DNA of 64,000 nucleotides from Shimia sp047124445 (GTDB lineage Bacteria > Pseudomonadota > Alphaproteobacteria > Rhodobacterales > Rhodobacteraceae). Where the stretch lies: NCBI RefSeq assembly GCF_047124445.1, contig NZ_CP138921.1:620001-684000 (forward strand), read 5' to 3'. Position 1 is the stretch's first letter, and each line of letters opens with the position of its first letter. The notes beneath the pieces were generated by a model. That model was given only the letters and a program-made list of their open reading frames with translations, was not told the DNA's origin and did not search any database. Position numbers and translations under genes: made by a program. Shown piece by piece: positions 25,347 to 32,877 of this stretch.

Positions 25347-26063
25347 ATGAGAGTGCTGCTGGTCGAAGACGATCCTACAACATCCAAAAGCATCGAAATG
25401 ATGCTGACCCATGCCAACCTGAATGTCTATGCCACCGATCTGGGTGAAGAGGGCATCGATCTGGCGAAGCTTTACGATTACGACCTTATTTTGCTGGACC
25501 TGGGCCTGCCGGATATGACCGGTCACGAGGTTCTGCGTCAGCTGCGTACCTCACGTATCGACACCCCAATCCTGATCCTGTCGGGCGCTGATGACACCGA
25601 AAGCAAGCTGAAAGGCTTTGGCTACGGTGCCGACGATTACCTGACCAAACCGTTCCACCGCGAAGAGCTGGTGGCGCGGATTCATGCTATTATTCGTCGT
25701 TCCAAAGGTCACTCCCAGTCTGTTATTAAGACCGGCCAGATTAACGTGAACCTGGACGCGAAGACCGTTGAGGTGGAAGGCAAGCCTGTGCATCTGACCG
25801 GTAAAGAGTACCAGATGCTCGAACTGCTGTCCCTGCGTAAGGGCACCACGCTGACCAAAGAGATGTTCCTGAACCACCTCTATGGTGGCATGGACGAGCC
25901 GGAACTGAAAATCATCGACGTGTTTATCTGTAAGCTGCGCAAGAAGCTGTCAGAGGCGACTGGCGGTGAGAACTACATCGAGACCGTTTGGGGCCGTGGC
26001 TATGTGCTGCGCGATCCGGAACCGGCTGCTGGCTCTGACGATCAGGTGGCAATGCGCGCCTAA
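25347..26063 (+). CDS. ctrA: Cell cycle response regulator CtrA
   Basis: OmpR-type master regulator that in alphaproteobacteria controls division, motility and other envelope functions; phosphorylated through the CckA-ChpT relay. 238 aa. Receiver domain: acidic pocket EDD 7-9, phosphoacceptor D51 in LLDLGLPD, K101 in YLTKPF. The winged-helix DNA-binding domain spans about 125-230 with LTGKEYQMLELLSLRKG and IIDVFICKLRKKL. The tail AAGSDDQVAMRA ends in small hydrophobic residues, as expected of a ClpXP-degraded CtrA. In Rhodobacterales it is usually not essential. Confidence 0.97.
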   Translation: MRVLLVEDDPTTSKSIEMMLTHANLNVYATDLGEEGIDLAKLYDYDLILLDLGLPDMTGHEVLRQLRTSRIDTPILILSGADDTESKLKGFGYGADDYLTKPFHREELVARIHAIIRRSKGHSQSVIKTGQINVNLDAKTVEVEGKPVHLTGKEYQMLELLSLRKGTTLTKEMFLNHLYGGMDEPELKIIDVFICKLRKKLSEATGGENYIETVWGRGYVLRDPEPAAGSDDQVAMRA

Positions 26064-26134
26064 GGCGCTTTCGGCCTCTGGACCTTAACGGTTGTCGCCC
26101 CTATTGCTTGGGAGGGTAGAATAGGGAGGCGACC

Positions 26135-28414
26135 GTGGCCGAAGAGATTGCTGTCACAGATATGACTGTAGATCAGGCGCGCGAGGCCCTCGCGCGCCTG
26201 TCTGCGTTGCTGGGCCAGGCGAATCGCGACTACCATGGGGCGGATGCGCCGACGATTTCGGACGCGGAATACGACCGGCTCAAACGGCAGAACGCTGAGA
26301 TCGAGGCGCGGTTTCCGGAGTTAAAACGGGAAGACAGTCCAACCGATCAGGTCGGGGCATCGCCATCTGAAGGCTTTGGCAAGATTGCCCATAAGGTAGC
26401 CATGTTGAGCCTTGGCAATGCCTTTGAAGATCAGGATGTGGCGGATTTCGATGAGCGTATTCGTAAGTATCTGGGTACGGGCAGCGGGCCACTTGCCTTT
26501 ACCGCAGAGCCGAAGATTGATGGGCTAAGCCTCTCCATTCGATATGAAAATGGGGAGATGGTCTATGCGGCAACCCGCGGGGATGGCAGCACGGGCGAAG
26601 ATGTGACCGCCAATGCGCGCACGATTGCAGATATTCCCCAGAGCATTGCTAACGCGCCAGCGGTTCTTGAGGTGCGTGGCGAGGTCTACATGAGCCACGC
26701 CGACTTCGAGGCGCTGAACGCCCGGATTTCGGAAGAAAACGAACGGCTTGAGGCGGCGGGCAAGAAACCAAAGACGGTGTTTGCCAACCCGCGCAACGCG
26801 GCTGCCGGAAGCTTGCGGCAGTTGGATGCGCAGATCACGCGGGAGCGGCCATTGAAGTTTTTTGCCTATGCCTGGGGGGAGCTTTCAGACCTTTTGGCGG
26901 ACACGCAGATGGGTGCGATTTCTCGGTTGCATGACTTTGGGTTTGTGATCAATGACTTGACGAAAGTCTGTGATAGTCCCGAAGCATTGATTGCCCACTA
27001 CAAGATGATCGAAGAGCGCCGTGCGACTCTGGGCTATGACATCGACGGTGTTGTTTACAAGGTCAACGATCTTGCGTTGCAGGAGCGGCTTGGCTTCCGC
27101 TCGACCACGCCGCGTTGGGCGATTGCGCATAAGTTCCCGGCGGAGCTGGCTTGGACCCGGTTGGAAGCGATCGACATTCAGGTGGGGCGCACGGGTGCGT
27201 TAAGTCCGGTCGCGCGTTTGGCGCCGGTCACCGTGGGCGGAGTTGTCGTCAGCAATGCGACTCTGCACAACGAAGATTATATTGCAGGACGGGACAGCAA
27301 GGGCGCAACCATTCGCGATGGCAAGGACATCCGAGAAGGGGATTGGGTACAGGTCTATCGCGCCGGGGATGTAATCCCGAAAGTGGCGGATGTGGACCTC
27401 AAGAAACGCCGGGATGATGCGGTGCCCTTTGCGTTTCCGAAACAGTGTCCGGTGTGTGGTTCTCCCGCCGTGCGTGAAGAAGGAGATGCGGTCCGTTACT
27501 GTACCGGTGGCTTGATTTGTGCGGCGCAAGCGGTTGAAAAATTGAAACATTTTGTGGCGCGTAAGGCGTTGGACATTGAGGGCCTGGGCACAAAACAGAT
27601 TGAGATGTTTTACGAAGATCCTGATCTGCCAATCAAAACGCCTGCGGATATTTTTACCTTGGCCGCACGGGATGGCGCGAACCTGACCAAACTTGCGAAC
27701 CGTAAAGGGTGGAAAGACAAGAGCGTGGCGAACCTCTTTGCCGCGATTGAGGACAAGCGCGAGATTGCCTTTGCACGGGTGTTGTTTGGTCTGGGTATTC
27801 GGCATGTGGGGGAAACGGCCGCCAAGGATTTGGCGCTGCATTATCTGACGTGGGAGGACATGACGGCGGCGGCGGAGAAGGCGCGGCCCGCGGCATTGGC
27901 TTGGCGGGCCGCGGATTTGGCAGAAGTTCAGGAGCGGGCAGCGGCGCAAGCTGAAGGGCGTCGCGCAAAGGTCAAGGAAAGCCGAGACGCGGCTATTGCA
28001 GCGCATGACGTGTCGGACGAGGCACAGGCGGCATGGGATGACTTGACTGGTATCGATGGCATTGGTGCCGCTGTTGGGCTTTCTCTAACAGATGCTTTTG
28101 CCAACGTGCGCGAGCGGGGAGAGATAGACCGACTGGTGGGGATGTTGACCGTTGTGTCGCCGGATGCGCCAACGCAAGACAGTCCGGTGGCGGGCAAGAC
28201 GGTGGTCTTCACCGGCTCTCTGGAGAAGATGACGCGGGCCGAGGCCAAGGCCCGGGCGGAAAGCTTGGGCGCCAAAGTGTCCGGCTCTGTGAGCAAGAAG
28301 ACCGACCTCTTGGTGGCGGGCCCAGGTGCGGGCAGCAAGGCCAAGAAGGCGGCGGATTTGGGCATTGAGACCATCGATGAAGATGGCTGGCTGGCACTGA
28401 TCGAGGGGCTATGA
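26135..28414 (+). CDS. ligA: NAD-dependent DNA ligase
   Basis: Seals nicks in replication and repair using NAD. 759 aa, about 90 longer than the enterobacterial enzyme. Ia domain 1-70 with the NAD-binding tyrosines; adenylated K127 in AEPKIDGLS; OB fold with GALSPVARLAPV; four-cysteine zinc finger from about 438; helix-hairpin-helix domain; C-terminal BRCT (about 685-759, KTVVFTGSLEKMTRAEAKA). The extra length is a charged helical insert at about 575-633 (ARPAALAWRAADLAEVQERA and on) within the HhH domain. GTG start; the stop overlaps recG by ATGA. Confidence 0.96.
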   Translation: MAEEIAVTDMTVDQAREALARLSALLGQANRDYHGADAPTISDAEYDRLKRQNAEIEARFPELKREDSPTDQVGASPSEGFGKIAHKVAMLSLGNAFEDQDVADFDERIRKYLGTGSGPLAFTAEPKIDGLSLSIRYENGEMVYAATRGDGSTGEDVTANARTIADIPQSIANAPAVLEVRGEVYMSHADFEALNARISEENERLEAAGKKPKTVFANPRNAAAGSLRQLDAQITRERPLKFFAYAWGELSDLLADTQMGAISRLHDFGFVINDLTKVCDSPEALIAHYKMIEERRATLGYDIDGVVYKVNDLALQERLGFRSTTPRWAIAHKFPAELAWTRLEAIDIQVGRTGALSPVARLAPVTVGGVVVSNATLHNEDYIAGRDSKGATIRDGKDIREGDWVQVYRAGDVIPKVADVDLKKRRDDAVPFAFPKQCPVCGSPAVREEGDAVRYCTGGLICAAQAVEKLKHFVARKALDIEGLGTKQIEMFYEDPDLPIKTPADIFTLAARDGANLTKLANRKGWKDKSVANLFAAIEDKREIAFARVLFGLGIRHVGETAAKDLALHYLTWEDMTAAAEKARPAALAWRAADLAEVQERAAAQAEGRRAKVKESRDAAIAAHDVSDEAQAAWDDLTGIDGIGAAVGLSLTDAFANVRERGEIDRLVGMLTVVSPDAPTQDSPVAGKTVVFTGSLEKMTRAEAKARAESLGAKVSGSVSKKTDLLVAGPGAGSKAKKAADLGIETIDEDGWLALIEGL

Positions 28415-30501
28415 GCGGACGTCCCGAGCTTCTGTTTCCGCTGTTTGCGGATGTGACAAAATTGGATGGTGTTGGGCCAAAAACGGCGCAGCACCTCGAA
28501 CAGATTGATGTCACTAAGCCGCGTGACCTGTTGTTTTTGCTTCCCTATTCTGGAATTGATCGAGGGTTGAAGATCTCGGTGAATGAGGCGGAGCTGCCCG
28601 GCGTGGTCACCACGCAGGTGCTAGTTGGCGCACATCGTGCGCCGCGCAATCGCGGCGGGGCCTATCGGATCACAGTGCAAGACGCGCTGACGTCCTTTCA
28701 GATCGTTTTCTTTCACGCGCGTGGCGACTACCTGAAGAAAATCCTGCCGGAAGGGGCGCGGCGGGTGGTGTCCGGCAAAGTCGAGTTGTTTGACGGTGTC
28801 GCGCAGATGGTGCACCCGGAGTACGCTGTAGCGCCGGACGAAGCTGAGGAGATTCCGGCGTTTGAACCGGTCTATCCGCTGACCCATGGGGTGACGCAGA
28901 AAACCATGGTGAAAGCGGTGCGGTCGGCGTTGGATCGCGCACCGGAGATGGCCGAGTGGATTGACCCGTCGCAAAAAGACAAAGCGAAGTGGCCGAATTG
29001 GCGCGAGGCGATGGAGTTGGTGCATCGGCCGGAAGCTTTGGAACAGGTGTCGCCGAACCATCCTGCACGAGAACGGTTGGCCTATGATGAGTTTCTGGCG
29101 CATCAACTGACTTTGGCGCTGGCGCGGAGCCAGTTGCAACGCGCCAAAGGTGTGATTTCCGAGCAGACTGGTGTTTTGCAGGCCAAGGTGCGGGCCGCGT
29201 TGCCTTATAGTCCAACCGGCGCACAAGAGCGGGCGATTGAAGCGATCGCGCGGGATATGGCCACTGATCAACGTATGAACCGGCTTTTGCAAGGCGATGT
29301 GGGGGCGGGCAAAACCCTGGTGGCGTTTATGGCGCTTTTGGTGGCCGTAGAGGCTGGCGGGCAGGGCGTGATGATGGCCCCAACCGAGATTTTGGCGCGC
29401 CAACATATGGCGGGGCTGCAGCCTTTGGCGGAGAGCGCTGGGGTTGTGGTTGAGGTTCTGACGGGGCGCGACAAAGGTAAGGAGCGCCGTGCCAAGCTGG
29501 AGGCGCTGGCGCGCGGTGACATTCACATTCTGGTTGGGACACATGCGGTCTTCCAGGAAGATGTGCATTTTGCCGATCTGCGGCTGGCCATTATTGACGA
29601 GCAACATCGCTTTGGGGTGCGCCAGCGGCTGGAGCTGGGCAAAAAAGGCGAAGGCGCGGATGTTTTGGTGATGACGGCCACGCCAATCCCACGTTCGCTG
29701 GCGCTTGCACAATATGGCGACATGGATGTGTCCGTGCTGGACGAAAAGCCACCGGGGCGGCAGCCGATCACCACGGCGTTGGTTCCCACAGATCGGCTTG
29801 ATGAGGTGGTGGAGAAGCTGCGCAAGGCGGTGGCCGAGGGCAAGCAGGCCTATTGGGTCTGTCCATTGGTCGAGGAAAGCGAGCGGGTGGATTACACGGC
29901 GGCGGATGCGCGGTTCAAAGCCCTGCGCAGCGCGCTTGGTGAAGGCGTGTGCGGGCTTGTGCACGGGCAGATGCCACCGGAAGAAAAAGACGCGGCCATG
30001 GCGGCATTTCAAGCTGGGGACACGCAGGTTTTGGTGGCCACCACAGTCATTGAGGTTGGCGTGGATGTGCCCAATGCGACCATCATGGTGATTGAGCGCG
30101 CAGAGGCCTTTGGCTTGGCCCAACTGCACCAGTTGCGCGGGCGCGTGGGACGCGGCTCACAAGCATCGACATGTTTGCTGATGTATCAGGCGCCGTTGTC
30201 AGAAGGTGGCGAAAAGCGACTTAAGACTCTGCGTGAAAGCGAAGACGGTTTTGTGATTGCGGAGACCGACTTGGAAATGCGCGGGGCGGGTGACTTGATT
30301 GGCACGGCCCAGTCGGGTCTGCCGCGGTTCCGGATCGCCGATGTGGAGACACAGGCGAGTCTGATGGCGGTGGCACAAACCGACGCCCGCAAGCTTTTGC
30401 ATGATGATCCAACATTGGAAAGCGACCGCGGGCAGGCGGCGCGTGTTCTTTTGTGGCTGATGGAACAGGATCAGGCGATCCGTTTGATTTCAGTGGGTTA
30501 G
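28411..30501 (+). CDS. recG: ATP-dependent DNA helicase RecG
   Basis: Reverses stalled forks and branch-migrates Holliday junctions. 696 aa. N-terminal wedge/OB domain (about 20-170); Walker A GDVGAGKT at 295-302; DEQH box at 396-399 followed by RFGVRQR; motif III VMTATPIPRSLAL; C-terminal helicase lobe with VATTVIEVGVDVPNAT and QLHQLRGRVGRG; terminal TRG segment DLEMRGAGDLIGTAQSG. Translationally coupled to ligA. The small SOS-box gene follows immediately. Confidence 0.97.
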   Translation: MSGRPELLFPLFADVTKLDGVGPKTAQHLEQIDVTKPRDLLFLLPYSGIDRGLKISVNEAELPGVVTTQVLVGAHRAPRNRGGAYRITVQDALTSFQIVFFHARGDYLKKILPEGARRVVSGKVELFDGVAQMVHPEYAVAPDEAEEIPAFEPVYPLTHGVTQKTMVKAVRSALDRAPEMAEWIDPSQKDKAKWPNWREAMELVHRPEALEQVSPNHPARERLAYDEFLAHQLTLALARSQLQRAKGVISEQTGVLQAKVRAALPYSPTGAQERAIEAIARDMATDQRMNRLLQGDVGAGKTLVAFMALLVAVEAGGQGVMMAPTEILARQHMAGLQPLAESAGVVVEVLTGRDKGKERRAKLEALARGDIHILVGTHAVFQEDVHFADLRLAIIDEQHRFGVRQRLELGKKGEGADVLVMTATPIPRSLALAQYGDMDVSVLDEKPPGRQPITTALVPTDRLDEVVEKLRKAVAEGKQAYWVCPLVEESERVDYTAADARFKALRSALGEGVCGLVHGQMPPEEKDAAMAAFQAGDTQVLVATTVIEVGVDVPNATIMVIERAEAFGLAQLHQLRGRVGRGSQASTCLLMYQAPLSEGGEKRLKTLRESEDGFVIAETDLEMRGAGDLIGTAQSGLPRFRIADVETQASLMAVAQTDARKLLHDDPTLESDRGQAARVLLWLMEQDQAIRLISVG

Positions 30502-30519
30502 GCTGCGTTCAATCTAAAA

Positions 30520-30555
30520 ATTCTCCTAATGTTCTCAAATGTTCTCAAAAAGTTC
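30520..30555 (+). promoter_or_regulatory. LexA (SOS) box, one perfect and one degenerate copy
   Basis: GTTC-TCAAAAA-GTTC at 30541-30555 exactly matches the alphaproteobacterial LexA consensus GTTC-N7-GTTC. A second copy with one mismatch, ATTC-TCCTAAT-GTTC, lies at 30520-30534. A third weak match on the other strand sense, GAAC-N7-CAAC, is at 30579-30593. They lie 40-100 nt upstream of the 40-codon gene and just after recG, so the small gene is the obvious target. Confidence 0.75.
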
Positions 30556-30618
30556 TTTACTCGACTCGCGCAATGTGAGAACAAAGTGGCAACAAGACTG
30601 ATGGGAAGGAGAACCACC

Positions 30619-30741
30619 ATGATGCAGCAAATCAAATCCGTTGTGCGCAACTCTGGCGACACGCTTTTGCAGGATGCTGTGGGTGGTGTGGCTCTGGTGA
30701 TCATGCTGGTGCTTGCGCTGCATGTCCCCGGTTTTGTGTGA
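30619..30741 (+). CDS. 40-aa single-pass membrane protein, probably SOS-induced
   Basis: Starts MMQQIKSVVRNSGDT and continues with one transmembrane helix (about 21-37, VGGVALVIMLVLALHVP). AAGGAG sits 7 nt before the ATG at 30619, an excellent site. A longer frame starts at 30529 but runs through the LexA box, so I reject that start. The gene is expected to be LexA-repressed. Caulobacter SidA shows that a tiny SOS-induced inner-membrane protein can block division; the analogy is mine and rests on size, topology and promoter, not on sequence identity. Confidence 0.75.
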   Translation: MMQQIKSVVRNSGDTLLQDAVGGVALVIMLVLALHVPGFV

Positions 30742-30943
30742 ACTTTGATGTGACTTTGTGTTTGTACCAGTGTGACGAGGTGAGTCTGATCTAATTCTGC
30801 CTGCGAAATTCGTGCCGGTCTGTCCGCGCATCTGTCCCCATTTGATGCGTCCTGACTGATACTGCCTGTTCATAGTCCTCTTGGGGGTCTGCCTCCCCCT
30901 AAGTCGGATGGCCCGGGTCCCACGCGAAAACCGCTTGCGCTTG
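30742..30943 (+). other. Non-coding stretch between the small membrane gene and a strong terminator
   Basis: About 200 nt with no plausible reading frame. It holds a GGGGG-TCTGCCT-CCCCC hairpin (about 30884-30900) and runs into the terminator at 30944. It is either a long 3' UTR of the 40-aa gene or an independent small RNA. I found no match to the 6S, tmRNA or SRP RNA cores I can recall. Confidence 0.4.
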
Positions 30944-30979
30944 CCGCCGCCTTCCATTGGGAAGTGCGGCGGTTTTTTT
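30944..30979 (+). terminator. Strong rightward terminator
   Basis: CCGCCGC-CTTCC stem pairing with GGAAG-T-GCGGCGG (one bulged T), loop ATTG, followed by seven T. Confidence 0.9.
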
Positions 30980-30995
30980 GTTCGGGCACTCGCAA

Positions 30996-31025
30996 ACGAA
31001 AAGCCGCGCTGGAGCGGCGCGGCTT
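30996..31025 (-). terminator. Terminator of the iron-sulfur scaffold gene
   Basis: Minus-strand stem AAGCCGCGC / GCGCGGCTT with a 7-base loop followed by TTCGTTT, 37 nt past the stop. Confidence 0.8.
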
Positions 31026-31062
31026 GCTGGAGTCTTAAGCCCTAATGGGGAGGGGCTACTTA

Positions 31063-31515
31063 TTACGCGCAGTTGGCTTGTTCAGCTGCCTCAAAGGCCT
31101 CGGCTGTGGCATCCAGCGCCAGCATAATAGACGCATGACGGTTTTTGTAATCTCGAGCCGGGCGCAAGACTTCAAGCCCATCAAACGGCGCAGATGGGGT
31201 GGGGCCGTCCTCTTTCAGCATGGTTTTGAGCGCGTCACGGGCCGCTTCGATGCCTTCCCGGCTTTGCCCCAAGACGTTGGCACCGACAACAGAGGCGGCG
31301 GCCTGACCGAGAGCACATGCCTTTACATCCTGACCAAAACTGGCGATGCGGCCGTCTTCGAGCTTGAGGTCCACAGTCACCGTGCTGCCACAGAGCGGTG
31401 AGCGCTTTTTCACGGTGGCGTCGGGCGCCTCCAACCGGTCGGTGTGCGGGATGGCTGCTGCGAGTTGCAGGATCTGGCCAGAGTAGAGCTTGATCAGGTC
31501 GGTTTCGCCGGACAT
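31063..31515 (-). CDS. NifU/IscU-like iron-sulfur cluster scaffold protein
   Basis: 150 aa from the ATG at 31515, preceded by AAGGAAA; upstream extension is antisense to hisI and rejected. The fold motifs are LIKLYSGQILQLAA, SPLCGSTVTVDL (C42), VKACALGQAAASVV (C68), a GREGIE-like linker and RHASIMLALDA. C42 and C68 match the first two cluster ligands, but the third is not in place: the RxxC position is S129. C149 is near the end (ANCA). It may be a scaffold or carrier variant. Single gene, divergent from hisI. Confidence 0.8.
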   Translation of the reverse strand: MSGETDLIKLYSGQILQLAAAIPHTDRLEAPDATVKKRSPLCGSTVTVDLKLEDGRIASFGQDVKACALGQAAASVVGANVLGQSREGIEAARDALKTMLKEDGPTPSAPFDGLEVLRPARDYKNRHASIMLALDATAEAFEAAEQANCA

Positions 31516-31582
31516 CGCGGTTTCCTTTTTTGCGCCTTTCCTAGATAGAGAGGAAAACCGCGGATGCAAAGGGGACGATGGT

Positions 31583-31945
31583 ATGGGATTTGATCCTAAG
31601 GCGCTGAAATACAATGAGGCGGGGTTGATCCCGGCAATTGCGCAGGACAGTGAGAGTGGCGAAGTGCTGATGATGGCGTGGATGAACGCCGAGGCCGTAG
31701 CAAAGACGCTGGAGACCCGGAAGGTCACCTATTGGAGCCGGTCGCGGCAGTCGTTCTGGATCAAAGGTGAAACCTCGGGCCACGTTCAGAAGCTGGTCGA
31801 TTTCCGCTATGACTGCGATCAGGACTGTATTTTGGTGCTTGTTGAGCAGACCGGCGCGGCCTGTCACACCAACCGACGCACGTGTTTTTACACGGCGGTT
31901 CGCGATGGCGAGACCGTGGAATTGATGAAGCCGATGGCGGACTAA
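31583..31945 (+). CDS. hisI: Phosphoribosyl-AMP cyclohydrolase
   Basis: Third step of histidine synthesis, opening the adenine ring of PR-AMP; zinc and magnesium enzyme. 120 aa, single-domain form (no HisE fusion). Visible motifs are VLMMAWMNAEAV, TYWSRSRQSFWIKGETSGH, the DCDQDC metal site and CHTNRRTCFY. ATG 31583 follows GGGGA. Its stop overlaps that of gluQ by four bases on the opposite strand. Confidence 0.96.
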   Translation: MGFDPKALKYNEAGLIPAIAQDSESGEVLMMAWMNAEAVAKTLETRKVTYWSRSRQSFWIKGETSGHVQKLVDFRYDCDQDCILVLVEQTGAACHTNRRTCFYTAVRDGETVELMKPMAD

Positions 31946-32784
31946 AGCCCTACCATAGCGCGCATGTCGGCAGGTGTTGCGCCTTCTTCGCGGTATTTTG
32001 AAATGGCGCGTGCGTCGTCGCGTTTGGCGAGGCGCTTGCCATTTTCGTCGCGGATCAATTTGTGGTGATGATAGCGAGGTGTTGGTAAGCCAAGGAGGCT
32101 TTGCAGCACCACGTGGATTGCCGTGGCCTCAAACAGGTCGGCGCCGCGGATGATGTCCGAGACGCAGGTGGCCGCGTCATCCAAAACCACGGACAAGTGG
32201 TAGGAGGCCGCCATGTTGGGGCGGGCCAGGACGACGTCGCCCACAGTTGAGACCATTGCGTCGAGATCTAAGGCGTGCGTGCCTGCGTTGTCCGGGCCGC
32301 TTTCCTCAAAATGAGCCGGCAGGGCCTGCTCGCAGGCGGCGCGCATGTTGAGGCGGATGCATTTGGCGTCTGAATAGGCGTGCCCCGCATTGCGACAAGT
32401 TCCCGGATAAATGCGTCCGTCGGGGCCAAATTGCGGGACGCTTTCTTGCGGGGCACTTGCAGCGGCTTCGATGTCGCGGCGGGTGCAGGTGCAGGCGTAG
32501 GTGAGGCCCATCTCTGAAAGCTTGTGCAATGTTGCGTCGTAGTCTGCGAAGTGATCGGACTGGCGGCGGACGGGTGTTTCCCACGTGAGGCCCAGCCAGG
32601 CGAGATCATCGTAGATTTGTGCTTCCCAGTGATTGCGTGCGCGGGACTGATCGAGGTCGTCGATGCGCAAAAGAAACGTGCCACCCTCTGCCTGAGCCCT
32701 GTCGTGCGCCAGCATTGCCGAATAGGCATGTCCCAAATGCAAGGGGCCGGTTGGGGAAGGGGCAAAGCGGGTGATAAAAGTCAC
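31942..32784 (-). CDS. gluQ: Glutamyl-Q tRNA(Asp) synthetase
   Basis: Truncated glutamyl-tRNA synthetase paralogue that attaches glutamate to queuosine in tRNA-Asp. 280 aa, lacking the anticodon-binding domain. HIGH-type motif PLHLGHAY (14-21), LLRIDDLDQSRA, zinc-site cysteines in YACTCTRRD and CRNAGHAYSDAKC, and the KMSK-type loop GKRLAKRDD. GTG start at 32784. Confidence 0.92.
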   Translation of the reverse strand: MTFITRFAPSPTGPLHLGHAYSAMLAHDRAQAEGGTFLLRIDDLDQSRARNHWEAQIYDDLAWLGLTWETPVRRQSDHFADYDATLHKLSEMGLTYACTCTRRDIEAAASAPQESVPQFGPDGRIYPGTCRNAGHAYSDAKCIRLNMRAACEQALPAHFEESGPDNAGTHALDLDAMVSTVGDVVLARPNMAASYHLSVVLDDAATCVSDIIRGADLFEATAIHVVLQSLLGLPTPRYHHHKLIRDENGKRLAKRDDARAISKYREEGATPADMRAMVGL

Positions 32785-32814
32785 AGTTTCAGTCGCTTAT
32801 CGAGAGGTCTTCAC

Positions 32815-32842
32815 AAAATGAGCGGGTCCGATTGGCCCGCTC
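32815..32842 (-). terminator. trmFO terminator
   Basis: GAGCGGG / CCCGCTC stem with a 9-base loop, ATTTTG on the minus strand. It lies 36 nt past the trmFO stop. Confidence 0.65.
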
Positions 32843-32877
32843 TTTTGACGTTATTGGAAGAGGGTTGCGCCGTCCAG

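Noticed and set aside
28621..30129. A 502-codon leftward frame
   Set aside because: Antisense to recG, which has all helicase motifs; the product is His/Arg-rich noise.
30742..30979. 6S RNA, tmRNA or SRP RNA
   Set aside because: No recognisable core of any of these; kept only as an unnamed candidate RNA.
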